Assembly: GCF_003386165.1 (NCBI RefSeq)
Contig: NZ_QRDV01000005.1
Span: 186,001 to 250,000 of the forward strand
From: Winogradskyella eximia
GTDB lineage: Bacteria; Bacteroidota; Bacteroidia; Flavobacteriales; Flavobacteriaceae
DNA: 64,000 bases
Direction of reading: 5' to 3'
Shown here: positions 1 to 8,584 of the stretch, one piece after another
Layout of the letters: each line of letters opens with the position of its first letter
How positions within the stretch are numbered: the stretch's first letter is position 1
The notes under the pieces: generated by a model
The model's input: only the letters and a program-made list of their open reading frames with translations
What the model was told of the DNA's origin: nothing
The model's database searches: none
Made by a program: the position numbers and the translations under genes

Positions 1-424
1 TATAAAAAAGTTGTATTACTATTTTTTGACCCTCTGGCAATCGGCTTATAGCCCTTAATAAATGTTGCTTTAAAAACGTATTTTCTGAATAAAATTGGTC
101 TTCACTGCCTAGTTCTAATTCAGAATTAATATTTCGTTTCTGATGCTTAGATTGTAGTCGTAACCAGTCCGTTGCTTTATTAGTCACTATTCTATATGCC
201 CAAAATTTGAATTGTTTTGGGTCTTTTAAACTTTCAATTTTATGAATAATAATCGACCAGCTATCTTGGGCAATATCCTTTGCTGCGTCTTTATCTTTAA
301 CCAACCAATAGGCTTTATCGCAAAATAATTTGTGCCATCGCTTAACCAAAGCAGCCAATGCTTTTTTGTCTCCACTTTTATATGCTTCAACTAATGCTTC
401 GTCAATACTTTGTTTTGGTTTCAA
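1..424 (-). CDS. ECF-type RNA polymerase sigma factor (partial, 3' end outside window)
   Basis: The 141 codons read without a stop to the left edge, so the C-terminus is missing. The reading shows sigma-70 region 2 (segments such as DIAQDSWSIIIHKI and KFWAYRIVTNKATDWLR) and the start of region 4 (LRAISRLPEGQKIVIQLFY). There is no in-frame ATG near the start. The only sensible initiator is TTG at 424-422, which directly follows the TAA of the upstream SRPBCC gene in the same frame, so the two are probably translationally coupled. It should direct core RNA polymerase to a small regulon, but no anti-sigma gene is visible. The family call is secure; the target is unknown. Confidence 0.85.
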   Translation of the reverse strand, partial: MKPKQSIDEALVEAYKSGDKKALAALVKRWHKLFCDKAYWLVKDKDAAKDIAQDSWSIIIHKIESLKDPKQFKFWAYRIVTNKATDWLRLQSKHQKRNINSELELGSEDQFYSENTFLKQHLLRAISRLPEGQKIVIQLFY

Positions 425-931
425 TTAAGCCGTTTTAGTTTGAATTGATTTTCGTTTATAAATTTCTCGCAATAGTTTTACCCACAAATTATACGTTGAC
501 ACTTTTTTATCGGTTGTGAAATAATTTTCCACCTTATCAAAAGCATCTTCAATTAAGGCATCATGAAGCCAACGAATAACAAAAACCCATAATAATGAGG
601 CTTTAAAATTGGCTTTGACATGAATTTCATGTCGTATTTCGGTTTCGTATTTGTGTATTTCTCGGATTTTAAGCTCATGAAATCCAATAAAACCATCTGG
701 TTTAGAAAATTGAAATTTAATAAATTCACCTTCTACAATTTCTATAATAGTATACCTAATTTGGCCGTGACCACCTCTACTTCCAACTTGTATTCCGTCT
801 TTAAATTTTATTGCTGGCCAGTTATCATAAGGCCAAACTAAATCTTCTGAAGTTGCCAATGTTTTAAACAGTTCAGACACTTTTTCTTTAGGTTGATTAA
901 TGCTTCTTTTATGGATATTTACTACTCTCAT
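425..931 (-). CDS. SRPBCC (START-like) family protein
   Basis: This is a 168-residue soluble protein with no signal peptide. It has the pattern of a polyketide-cyclase/START-like fold: an N-terminal strand and short helix (RSINQPKEKVSELFKTLAT), a curved sheet (IRYTIIEIVEGEFIKFQFS; EIRHEIHVKANF) and a long C-terminal helix. Such proteins bind hydrophobic ligands; the ligand here cannot be read. It precedes the ECF sigma factor with no gap, the sigma TTG start following its stop codon, so the pair forms one operon. Whether it modulates the sigma factor or is an effector is an inference I cannot resolve. Confidence 0.7.
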   Translation of the reverse strand: MRVVNIHKRSINQPKEKVSELFKTLATSEDLVWPYDNWPAIKFKDGIQVGSRGGHGQIRYTIIEIVEGEFIKFQFSKPDGFIGFHELKIREIHKYETEIRHEIHVKANFKASLLWVFVIRWLHDALIEDAFDKVENYFTTDKKVSTYNLWVKLLREIYKRKSIQTKTA

Positions 932-1098
932 ATTATAAAGACGAAAGAATTCTGAAAAGGTTCATTTTATTTTAAAAAACAATTAAAGATAACCTAATTG
1001 CGATTATCGTTTTTAAAAAGAATTCTAGGTTTTTATGTGTCTTTTTTAAATAGTGAGTGTCTCAATTATATATAAACTAACTTTTTAACAAATTATCC

Positions 1099-2265
1099 AT
1101 GAACTATTTAACACAATTATTTGACAAATTTACAGCATCCTTTGGTGAAAGCCTTTCTGGTGTTATTGCCGCAATTTTAATTCTTATAATTGGCTGGTTT
1201 ATCGCTGGTTTTATTAAACGAATGACAACAAAACTCATTAAAAAAACAGGTATTGATGACAAATTAAAAAGTTCCTCATTAAAGCTATCTAGCTTTGTAG
1301 GTAAGCTTTTATATTTCTTAGTCATGATTTTTGTTTTTATGCTTGCTCTAGGAAAACTAGGTTTAACGGAAGTCCTCGATCCGATAAAAAACTTGCTTAA
1401 TGGATTTACAAATTACATCCCTAATATTATTGGTGCTGGTTTAGTAGCCTATATTGGTTATATGCTAGCGACAATAGTTTCTGAATTGGTAGAATTATCT
1501 GGTGACACCATTAAGAAATTTACTCCAAAACTTAAACTTCCTGAAAACCTTGACGTAGTAAAAATTCTAAAAAAGGTAGTTTTCATATTCGTATTTATAC
1601 CATTACTGATTTCTGCTTTTCATATTTTAGACATGAAAGCGATATCAGAACCTGCAACATCTATGTTGAGCTCGTTTTTTGAAGCTATTCCTAGAATCAT
1701 AGTGGCTACTCTTATCATACTCATATTTGTATTTGTTGGTAGATTTGTAGCGCAACTTTTAAAAGAATTATTACAGAGTCTTAATATAGATGGTTTAGTG
1801 TCTAAAATGAACATGAGTGAATATGTCGGTACTAAAAGTGTTGCTAAACTAATATCTAATATCGCTTATGCGCTTATAGTTGTATTTGGAATGCTTACAG
1901 CTTTCGAAAAATTAGAATTCACACAACTAACAGAAATCATTGATACTGTTTTAGCTTATGCAGGTAAAATCTTATTTGGTATTGTAATAATCGGTATTGG
2001 TTTAATTATTTCTAACCTATTTACAAAAGCTTTAAATAGCAAAAACAATCCTTTTGTAGTGTCTATTGTAAAAATTAGCATCATCGCTATATTCTTAGCT
2101 ATTGGCTTACGCTCAATGGGAATTGCAGATGAAATTGTAAATCTTGCTTTCGGTATTACACTAGGAACAGTAGCATTAACAGTCGTTTTATCATTTGGAC
2201 TTGGTGGTCGTGAAGCTGCCGGAAAACAAATGGGTAAAATCTTAGAAAAGTTTAATAAGAACTAA
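1099..2265 (+). CDS. Mechanosensitive ion channel family membrane protein (TM-helix repeat type)
   Basis: This 388-residue integral membrane protein has repeated amphipathic TM helices of the kind found before MscS domains. Motifs include IIGWFIAGFIKRM near residues 30-42, two later IGAGLVAYIGY/IGIGLIISN-like segments, and a C-terminal FGLGGREAAGKQMGKIL. The Gly-rich helices and the terminal GGR-A-GK sequence match flavobacterial proteins annotated as mechanosensitive channels with conserved TM helix repeats. The soluble beta domain of MscS is not obvious. It probably relieves osmotic stress in the inner membrane. It is a single gene followed by a strong hairpin. Confidence 0.7.
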   Translation: MNYLTQLFDKFTASFGESLSGVIAAILILIIGWFIAGFIKRMTTKLIKKTGIDDKLKSSSLKLSSFVGKLLYFLVMIFVFMLALGKLGLTEVLDPIKNLLNGFTNYIPNIIGAGLVAYIGYMLATIVSELVELSGDTIKKFTPKLKLPENLDVVKILKKVVFIFVFIPLLISAFHILDMKAISEPATSMLSSFFEAIPRIIVATLIILIFVFVGRFVAQLLKELLQSLNIDGLVSKMNMSEYVGTKSVAKLISNIAYALIVVFGMLTAFEKLEFTQLTEIIDTVLAYAGKILFGIVIIGIGLIISNLFTKALNSKNNPFVVSIVKISIIAIFLAIGLRSMGIADEIVNLAFGITLGTVALTVVLSFGLGGREAAGKQMGKILEKFNKN

Positions 2266-2291
2266 ACGTCTTTACCCTTAATTATTTAAAG

Positions 2292-2319
2292 CGGCTTAGA
2301 GAAATCTAGGCCGTTTTTT
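2292..2319 (+). terminator. Rho-independent terminator after the mechanosensitive-channel-like gene
   Basis: An inverted repeat CGGCTTAGA-GAAA-TCTAGGCCG with one mismatch is followed by TTTTTT, 27 nt after the stop codon at 2265. The GAAA tetraloop and T-run are typical. Confidence 0.85.
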
Positions 2320-2381
2320 ATTTGTTATAAACTCAGAAATAATAGCGCCATTTTCAACTTTACTATTCGCAAAATTGCACC

Positions 2382-2389
2382 TATCTTTG
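2382..2389 (+). promoter_or_regulatory. Bacteroidetes -7 box for the rlmD-like operon
   Basis: TATCTTTG matches TAnnTTTG exactly and lies 20 nt before the ATG at 2410, which implies a leader of about 15 nt. The -33 region (around ACTTTAC) is a poor match. Confidence 0.5.
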
Positions 2390-2409
2390 CACCTTAATTA
2401 TTTTAAGAA

Positions 2410-3864
2410 ATGCCAAAAAGAGAACGGAATAAATTTGTAAAACGCGGACAAATCATTGAAATTTTAATCGAAGATTATGCTTTTGGTGGTAAAGGTATTG
2501 GTCGCATAAGAAATGAACATGGCGAATTTGTTGTTTTCGTTCCAAATACGCTACCTGGTCAATTGGTAAAAACTCAAATTAAAAAGTGCAGTAAAAAGTA
2601 TGCTGAAGGAAAACTTTTTGAGGTTTTAAAGCCATCGGAAGATGAAGTTGATATGCCTTACCAAAGTATTCCTGGTGCTCCTTATATTAATTTACCTATT
2701 GAGAAGCAACACCAATATAAAAAAGAAAGTACACTCCAATTATTTAAGCGTATTGGTAAAGTTGCTGATATAGAAGATAAGTTTGATGAATTTGTAACCT
2801 CTCCTAACACCTTTCATTACAGAAATAAAATGGAATATGGCTTTTCTGCCATTGGTTATAACCATGAATTAAAAACTGATGTAGATGAATTCACTTTAGG
2901 ATTTAAAAAACGTGGTACTTGGTGGTGTGGTGATAACTTAAACAAAGATTCTGGTTTATTTGATGCCGAATTTGAAAACCAATTAAAAGACATTAGAACC
3001 TATTGTATTGAAACAGGTTTAGATCCTTGGCACGCACCAAAAAGAGAAGGTTTTTTTAGATATTTTGTGGTAAGAAAATCTTATAAAACCAATCAATTAT
3101 TATTCAATTTAGTCACTACATCATATGATTTACCAAAATTTGATTTAGACAAATTTGCTAATTACTTAGTTGAATTATTTGGTGATCGCGTTGCTGGTTT
3201 ATTACATACCATTAATGATGAAGTTGGTGACAGAACCATTGCCACAACCGGAAGTATTTCTCTAGTTTATGGCGATGATAAAATAGTAGAAGAGTTATTA
3301 GATTTAAATTTTGAAATTAGCATGAAAAGCTTTTTTCAAACAAATCCAAAGTGTGCTGAAAAATTATACACTAAAGTGGTTGATTATGCTTTAGAAAACA
3401 AAGATGCAGTTGATAATACAGTGGTTTTAGATTTATTCTGTGGAACAGGGACTATTGGACAAATCATAGCTAACAAAGCCGAAAACACTAAAATTGTTGG
3501 TGTAGATATTGTTGCTGCTGCTATTGAAGATGCAAAAGAAAATGCAAAGCGTAATAATATAGAAGGTCTAAAATTCTATGCAGCAGATGTTGGTAAATTC
3601 TTAACCGAACACCCAGAATACACCAACAAAATAAGAACCATTATTTTAGATCCTGCAAGAGCTGGTATTGCGCCAAAAACTCTTAAAAAAATAATAAACC
3701 TAAATGCAGAACGTTTGGTTTATGTATCTTGTAATCCAGCAACACAGGCTAGAGATACGGAACAATTAATGGAATCTGGTTATAGCATTAAAAAACTAAG
3801 TTTAGTTGATCAATTTCCGCATACTGCACATATTGAAACGGTTGTTTTATTTGAAAAAAAGTAA
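2410..3864 (+). CDS. RlmD/TrmA-type RNA (uracil-5-)-methyltransferase, Fe-S-less variant
   Basis: This 484-residue protein has an N-terminal TRAM domain (about residues 8-70; IEDYAFGGKGIGRI) and a C-terminal class I SAM methyltransferase. Visible motifs are FFQTNP, DLFCGTGTIG (SAM binding), DPARAG, the catalytic Cys441 in VYVSCNPATQARD, and the terminal HIETVVL glutamate. The family methylates C5 of a uridine in 23S rRNA or tRNA. The four-cysteine [4Fe-4S] motif expected between TRAM and methyltransferase is absent, PGAPYINLPIEKQ standing where CGGC normally is. The exact substrate is therefore uncertain and I give no symbol. The next gene begins at the base after its stop. Confidence 0.85.
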   Translation: MPKRERNKFVKRGQIIEILIEDYAFGGKGIGRIRNEHGEFVVFVPNTLPGQLVKTQIKKCSKKYAEGKLFEVLKPSEDEVDMPYQSIPGAPYINLPIEKQHQYKKESTLQLFKRIGKVADIEDKFDEFVTSPNTFHYRNKMEYGFSAIGYNHELKTDVDEFTLGFKKRGTWWCGDNLNKDSGLFDAEFENQLKDIRTYCIETGLDPWHAPKREGFFRYFVVRKSYKTNQLLFNLVTTSYDLPKFDLDKFANYLVELFGDRVAGLLHTINDEVGDRTIATTGSISLVYGDDKIVEELLDLNFEISMKSFFQTNPKCAEKLYTKVVDYALENKDAVDNTVVLDLFCGTGTIGQIIANKAENTKIVGVDIVAAAIEDAKENAKRNNIEGLKFYAADVGKFLTEHPEYTNKIRTIILDPARAGIAPKTLKKIINLNAERLVYVSCNPATQARDTEQLMESGYSIKKLSLVDQFPHTAHIETVVLFEKK

Positions 3865-4452
3865 ATGAAAAACATAAAATTCTTAGTCCTATTTATTGCT
3901 ATTGCACTTATTAATTGCGAACGTGATGATATTTGTCCTGAAAGCACGCAAACAACACCTAGACTAATTGTTGAATTCTACGATGCTACTGATACTGAAG
4001 AATTATTAAATGTCTCTAGAATTACTGTTTATGGTGAAGGATTATTAGAAGAAGATGACGATGGTAATCCTATTGAACCCATTGTATCTTCTGATGTAAC
4101 ATTACTCTTTAATGAAAATGCGAATTCAGTAGAATTACCACTTATTATAGGACAGGAAGGTGTACTGCAACCACCAATAACGGTACGTTTTGTGCTAGAA
4201 GAAGAAACCAATTTAAGAATTGAAGATGATGATCCTTTAACAAATTCTAATAAAGACATCATTGAAATTTCTTATAACACCGAGTTTGTGTACGTTTCTA
4301 GAGCGTGCGGTTACAAAAGTAATTTTAATAGTATTGGTGTTTCTAGAGTAACAGATGATGATAATTGGATTACCAATATTGAAATTGAAGAAACCACACA
4401 AGCAAGTATAGAAAATGAAAACACAACACATGTACGTATCTACCATAACTAG
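3865..4452 (+). CDS. DUF6452 family lipoprotein
   Basis: This is a 195-residue exported protein. An N-terminal hydrophobic segment ends in a lipobox-like LINC with Cys18, followed by acidic residues. The start CERDDICPESTQTTPRLIVEFYD and the body fit the Bacteroidota-specific DUF6452 family, whose function is unknown. The ATG immediately follows the stop of the methyltransferase gene, and the 3' end overlaps the next gene by 38 nt, so the three are translated from one mRNA. It is probably an envelope component paired with the following DUF6048 protein. Confidence 0.75.
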   Translation: MKNIKFLVLFIAIALINCERDDICPESTQTTPRLIVEFYDATDTEELLNVSRITVYGEGLLEEDDDGNPIEPIVSSDVTLLFNENANSVELPLIIGQEGVLQPPITVRFVLEEETNLRIEDDDPLTNSNKDIIEISYNTEFVYVSRACGYKSNFNSIGVSRVTDDDNWITNIEIEETTQASIENENTTHVRIYHN

Positions 4453-5176
4453 AAGCGTAATTCTATTGCTGTTGTTTTCTACAATAGCTTTTGCGCAAGA
4501 AGAGAAAAAAACAGTCAATGATACTTTAGTTTATAAACAAAAGTATGGCCTTAGGGTTGGTGCAGATATAAGTAAGCTTGCACGCACGTTTTTTGACGAT
4601 AATTATACTGGTTTTGAAATTATGGGAGATTATCGTCTCACCAAACGCATCTTTATTGCTGGTGAAATTGGTAATGAAGAACGAACACTTGAATACGAAT
4701 ATATAGACAACACCACAAAAGGAAGTTATTTTAAAGGAGGCGTTGATATTAATTTCTATAAAAATTGGCTCGATATGGAAAACTTGATTTATACAGGTTT
4801 TCGTGTTGGAGCTAGTACATTTAATCAAACACGAAATAGCTATACCATCTACGATGTTAATAACCAATATTGGGATGAACCATATTCGGTTGAAGAAAGC
4901 CAAGATTTTGATGGCTTAACGGCACTTTGGGCAGAACTCCAAGTAGGATTAAAAGCAGAACTTTTCAATAACTTTTTTGCAGGTATTAACGTGCAACTTA
5001 AATTTTTAATTTCTGAAAAAGAACCTAATAATTACGAAAACTTATATATTCCGGGTTATAACAGAACTTACGACAGTAGTAAATTTGGTAGTGGTTTTGG
5101 TTTTAATTTATCTTACTTAGTTCCTATTTTTAAGAAAGATAAAATTGTGATTCAAGAAAAGCAAGTTGAGGACTAA
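4415..5176 (+). CDS. DUF6048 family outer-membrane beta-barrel-like protein
   Basis: This 253-residue protein has a signal peptide (hydrophobic SVILLLLFSTIAFAQ, cleavage after the AQ near residue 28). Alternating beta-strand patterns (YGLRVGADISKL, FIAGEIGNEERTLEYEY, YFKGGVDINFY) end in FGFNLSYLVPIF, as in small outer-membrane barrels. It fits DUF6048, which tends to sit beside DUF6452 in Flavobacteriaceae. The start overlaps the upstream gene by 38 nt. A second in-frame ATG lies at 4430 and would also leave a usable signal peptide. The function is unknown. Confidence 0.7.
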   Translation: MKTQHMYVSTITRSVILLLLFSTIAFAQEEKKTVNDTLVYKQKYGLRVGADISKLARTFFDDNYTGFEIMGDYRLTKRIFIAGEIGNEERTLEYEYIDNTTKGSYFKGGVDINFYKNWLDMENLIYTGFRVGASTFNQTRNSYTIYDVNNQYWDEPYSVEESQDFDGLTALWAELQVGLKAELFNNFFAGINVQLKFLISEKEPNNYENLYIPGYNRTYDSSKFGSGFGFNLSYLVPIFKKDKIVIQEKQVED

Positions 5177-5255
5177 TTTTTAAGTAAAAAACAACAACTT
5201 TACTGGTTCACCATTCAACAAAAATTGCTATCTTTTCTTTATCAAATTCTTTCTC

Positions 5256-5795
5256 ATGGATAAAGATGATATTGCAGATTTAATTGATGCTAAACATTCT
5301 GAATTAATCAAATGGTTAGACAATCAGCCAAATGAATTATGGACATTAGGTCCTGAAGGTAAATGGACTACAGGACAACAAACCTTGCATTTATTGCAAA
5401 GCATTATCCCACTTAACAATGCGTTAAGCATGCCTAAATATTTACTTCGGTTTAAATATGGAAAGGCTAATAGACCCGTTAGAGCATATGATGCTATTGT
5501 AAAACGCTATCATGAACGTTTGTTAGATGCTAAAGGAACAACATTTAAAGGGTCTCAAAACATGAAAATTCCAACACTTGCAGACAAACAATATCTTTTA
5601 AACAGACTGCAAACGGAAGAAAAAAAATTACAATATAAAACAAGACGCATAAGCGACAAGAATTTAGATACTGTAATACTTCCTCATCCTTTAATGGGTA
5701 AGATGCCTGTACGTGAAATTATAATGTGGACTGCGTATCATGTGGAACATCATACTGAAATATTGAAAGCTAACTATTCTAATCTACGCTATTAA
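5256..5795 (+). CDS. DinB/YfiT-like putative metal-dependent hydrolase
   Basis: This 179-residue soluble protein has the four-helix DinB-like layout: an early Trp-rich helix ([19 protein letters not shown]), a central HLLQS histidine, and the characteristic C-terminal [14 protein letters not shown] with histidines that would ligate a divalent metal. Related proteins act as thiol-dependent transferases or hydrolases; the substrate cannot be inferred. Its 3' end overlaps the end of convergently transcribed purC by 17 bp, so no terminator separates them. Confidence 0.75.
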   Translation: MDKDDIADLIDAKHSELIKWLDNQPNELWTLGPEGKWTTGQQTLHLLQSIIPLNNALSMPKYLLRFKYGKANRPVRAYDAIVKRYHERLLDAKGTTFKGSQNMKIPTLADKQYLLNRLQTEEKKLQYKTRRISDKNLDTVILPHPLMGKMPVREIIMWTAYHVEHHTEILKANYSNLRY

Positions 5796-6741
5796 ATAGT
5801 TTTAAATAAGCTAGAACATTTGTTTCAATCCTACTTTGTATATCTGAAACATCTGCCTTTATAAACGTATCTCCGGTAATATTTTCATACAATTCTATAT
5901 AGCGCTCGCTTACAGTTTCAATATAATCGTCACTCATTACAGGAACAGTTTGTCCTTCTAAGCCTTGAAAATCGTTAGCGATTAACCATTGTCTTACAAA
6001 TTCTTTAGACAATTGCTTCTGTGCTTCACCTTTATTTTGACGTTCTTGATAACCATCTGCATAGAAATAACGTGAAGAATCTGGTGTATGAATTTCATCT
6101 ATCAATACTATTTTTCCGTCTTTAGTTTTACCAAATTCATATTTAGTATCTACTAAAATTAATCCACGATCTGCAGCAATCTCTGTTCCGCGTTGAAATA
6201 ATTTTCTCGTATAATCTTCAAGAACTATATAATCGTCTTGTGAAACAATGCCTCTTTTCAGAATGTCTTCTCTAGAAATATCCTCATCATGGTCTCCCAT
6301 TTCAGCCTTAGTTGCTGGTGTTATAATTGGATTAGGAAACTTATCGTTTTCTTTCATGCCTTCTGGCATTGCCACTCCACAAAGCATGCGTTTACCTAAT
6401 TTATATTCGCGTGCTGCATGACCAGACATGTAACCACGAATAACCATTTCAACCTTAAATGGCTCACACAAATGGCCAACTGCCACATTAGGATCTGGTG
6501 TAGCTACTAACCAATTAGGTACCAAATCTTCAGTCTCCTTCATCATTTTAGTTGCAATCTGATTTAAGATTTGACCTTTATATGGAATCCCTTTTGGCAT
6601 CACTACATCAAATGCACTTAAACGATCTGTAGCAACCATAACCAATTGCTCATCATTAATGTTATAGACTTCTCTTACTTTTCCTTTATAAACACTTTTC
6701 TGATTTGGAAAATTGAAATTGGTATCTACTATAGTGCTCAT
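5779..6741 (-). CDS. purC: Phosphoribosylaminoimidazole-succinocarboxamide (SAICAR) synthase
   Basis: This 320-residue cytosolic enzyme of purine biosynthesis condenses CAIR with aspartate using ATP. Family signatures are [10 protein letters not shown] near the N-terminus, [30 protein letters not shown], and the acidic ATP/Mg segment [11 protein letters not shown]...[15 protein letters not shown]. The length fits the longer bacterial/yeast-like form. It is transcribed alone from a promoter with a TACATTTG box 25 nt upstream of its start, and it converges on the DinB gene. Confidence 0.96.
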   Translation of the reverse strand: MSTIVDTNFNFPNQKSVYKGKVREVYNINDEQLVMVATDRLSAFDVVMPKGIPYKGQILNQIATKMMKETEDLVPNWLVATPDPNVAVGHLCEPFKVEMVIRGYMSGHAAREYKLGKRMLCGVAMPEGMKENDKFPNPIITPATKAEMGDHDEDISREDILKRGIVSQDDYIVLEDYTRKLFQRGTEIAADRGLILVDTKYEFGKTKDGKIVLIDEIHTPDSSRYFYADGYQERQNKGEAQKQLSKEFVRQWLIANDFQGLEGQTVPVMSDDYIETVSERYIELYENITGDTFIKADVSDIQSRIETNVLAYLKLFNSVD

Positions 6742-6766
6742 TTAATTATCGTTTAATTGTGAACTA

Positions 6767-6774
6767 CAAATGTA
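6767..6774 (-). promoter_or_regulatory. -7 box of purC
   Basis: On the minus strand the sequence reads TACATTTG, an exact TAnnTTTG match, with a TTTG 16 nt further upstream (6791-6794). The leader would be about 20 nt. Confidence 0.5.
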
Positions 6775-6807
6775 ATTTCTTTACTTGGGCCAAACAATAA
6801 ACTCAAT

Positions 6808-6834
6808 AAAAAAAGGAGAAATAAACTTTCTCCT
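6808..6834 (-). terminator. Rho-independent terminator of the small outer-membrane protein gene
   Basis: On the minus strand, AGGAGAAA-GTTTA-TTTCTCCT is followed by a T-run. It lies 28-54 nt after the stop of the gene at 6862-7377. Confidence 0.8.
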
Positions 6835-6861
6835 CTTTAATTCAATTGTTATAGTTTTCTA

Positions 6862-7377
6862 TTATTTAAACCTTATATTATAGGTTGCACCAACACCTAC
6901 AGATTGTATATCTATATCGTTCTCTGCAAACGTGTTTTGATAATAAGCGTAAATGTTCCAATCACGATTATGGTAACCTATTTGTGGATTAACATAAAGT
7001 CCACCTTCGTTGTCATCTACTCCAGTTAAAAAACCATAACCTAAATCAGTGCCGAAGAAAAGGCCACTTGGTGTAAAATAATAACGAATAAATCCTGCTA
7101 GTGGAACAATACCAAAATCATCATTGTCATCTTTCCCAAAATAATTGATGTAACCAGAAGCTAAACCTATTCCTAAATTAGGATTGAACAAATATTGTCC
7201 TCTCAAATCCACACCTAAAGCAAATGATGACGCATCATCTGCATCACCGACTGGTATGCCTGCTGTTAAGCCTGCTTTAAGCCAAGAATTGTCTGCATTA
7301 AAGTCTATGTCTTCTTCTTGTGCAAATAATGGACTAAATCCTAATGATATTCCGATAATTAAAAGTACTTTTTTCAT
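6862..7377 (-). CDS. Small outer-membrane beta-barrel protein
   Basis: This 171-residue protein starts with a clean signal peptide (MKKVLLIIGISLGFSPLFAQ, cleavage after AQ). About eight amphipathic strands follow, with Gly/aromatic girdles (LGIGLASGYINYFG, LFFGTDLGYGFLTG), and the protein ends with the typical barrel terminus VGVGATYNIRFK. It fits the OmpW/OmpA-like 'outer membrane beta-barrel domain' proteins common in Flavobacteriaceae. It is a single gene with its own -7 box and terminator. The function is unknown. Confidence 0.75.
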   Translation of the reverse strand: MKKVLLIIGISLGFSPLFAQEEDIDFNADNSWLKAGLTAGIPVGDADDASSFALGVDLRGQYLFNPNLGIGLASGYINYFGKDDNDDFGIVPLAGFIRYYFTPSGLFFGTDLGYGFLTGVDDNEGGLYVNPQIGYHNRDWNIYAYYQNTFAENDIDIQSVGVGATYNIRFK

Positions 7378-7404
7378 GTTGTTATAAGTTTTATATTATA
7401 TCGG

Positions 7405-7412
7405 CAAATTTA
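7405..7412 (-). promoter_or_regulatory. -7 box of the small outer-membrane protein gene
   Basis: On the minus strand the sequence reads TAAATTTG, an exact TAnnTTTG match, ending 27 nt before the ATG at 7377. Confidence 0.5.
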
Positions 7413-7510
7413 TACAGACATGCAGCTTCACATTTTATATGATTTCACTTTAATCTTATATAATTACAAGTCAAAAACACATAAAAACCTAACGAACAAC
7501 AAGTTAGGCA

Positions 7511-8464
7511 CTATTCTCTATTTTCAATACTTTTATAAGCAGCAATCACTTTCTTCACTAACTTATGACGAATCACATCTTTATCATCTAAATAAATCAT
7601 GCCAATACCTTCCACATTTTGTAATACTAATAGCGCTTCTTTTAATCCGGAAATGGTTCGACGTGGCAAATCTACTTGACCAGGATCACCTGTTAATAAA
7701 AACTTTGCATTCTTACCCATTCTAGTCAAAAACATTTTCATTTGGGCATGCGTTGTATTTTGTCCTTCATCTAAAATTACAAAGGCATTATCTAAAGTTC
7801 GGCCACGCATAAAAGCTAAAGGTGCAATTTGTATCACTCCTTTTTCAACGTAGCTTTCTAGTTTTTCTGCAGGAATCATATCACGCAAAGCATCGTATAA
7901 CGGTTGCATGTATGGATCTAATTTTTCCTTTAAGTCACCAGGTAAAAACCCTAGATTTTCTCCAGCTTCAACCGCAGGACGAGTTAAAATAATACGTTTA
8001 ACTTCTCTATTCTTTAAAGCTCTAACTGCCAGTGCAACTCCTGTATAAGTTTTACCAGTTCCTGCTGGCCCAATAGCGAAAACCATGTCATTTTTTCGCA
8101 TACTTTCTACCAACTTACGTTGATTTGCTGTTTGTGCTTTAATGAGTTTACCTCCTACACCATGTACTAAAACTTCATCGCTTTTTGCAGATGTTGAATA
8201 ATCGTCGCTGCTTTGACTAGTTAATACGCGCTCAATCACATTTTCATCAAGCTTATTATATTTTCCAAAATGCTTCATCAACATGGTCATTCTGCGATCA
8301 AACTCTTCGAGTAAATCTTCGTCACCATAGGCCTTCAATTTATTGCCTCTAGCGACTATTTTAAGTTTAGGAAAATACTTTTTTAGAAGTTCAATATTAG
8401 CATTTTGCGCTCCGAAGAATTCTTTTGGAGATATTTCTTCGAGTTCTAGGATAAGTTCATTCAA
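7511..8464 (-). CDS. PhoH family P-loop ATPase
   Basis: This 317-residue cytosolic protein has a KH-like N-terminal part (about residues 20-90) followed by the PhoH ATPase domain. It shows Walker A GPAGTGKTYTG, the ILTRPAVEAGENLGFLPGDL motif, Walker B FVILDEGQN, and TGDPGQVDLPR. PhoH/YbeZ-type ATPases are linked to RNA metabolism, in some bacteria together with the endonuclease YbeY. It is divergently oriented from the SAM hydrolase gene with a 120-bp shared promoter region. Confidence 0.92.
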   Translation of the reverse strand: MNELILELEEISPKEFFGAQNANIELLKKYFPKLKIVARGNKLKAYGDEDLLEEFDRRMTMLMKHFGKYNKLDENVIERVLTSQSSDDYSTSAKSDEVLVHGVGGKLIKAQTANQRKLVESMRKNDMVFAIGPAGTGKTYTGVALAVRALKNREVKRIILTRPAVEAGENLGFLPGDLKEKLDPYMQPLYDALRDMIPAEKLESYVEKGVIQIAPLAFMRGRTLDNAFVILDEGQNTTHAQMKMFLTRMGKNAKFLLTGDPGQVDLPRRTISGLKEALLVLQNVEGIGMIYLDDKDVIRHKLVKKVIAAYKSIENRE

Positions 8465-8504
8465 AAGCGAGCTACATTTAGTGTGTTAATCTGTTTTCTT
8501 TTAT

Positions 8505-8512
8505 TAATTTTG
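8505..8512 (+). promoter_or_regulatory. Candidate -7 box of the SAM hydrolase gene
   Basis: TAATTTTG matches TAnnTTTG and lies 72 nt upstream of the ATG at 8585. No convincing -33 TTTG is at the usual distance. Confidence 0.35.
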
Positions 8513-8584
8513 TAATTCTTTGTTTACACACAAAGCTAGTAATTTTACAACCACAAATCATAAAAAAATATCAACAATCAATCC

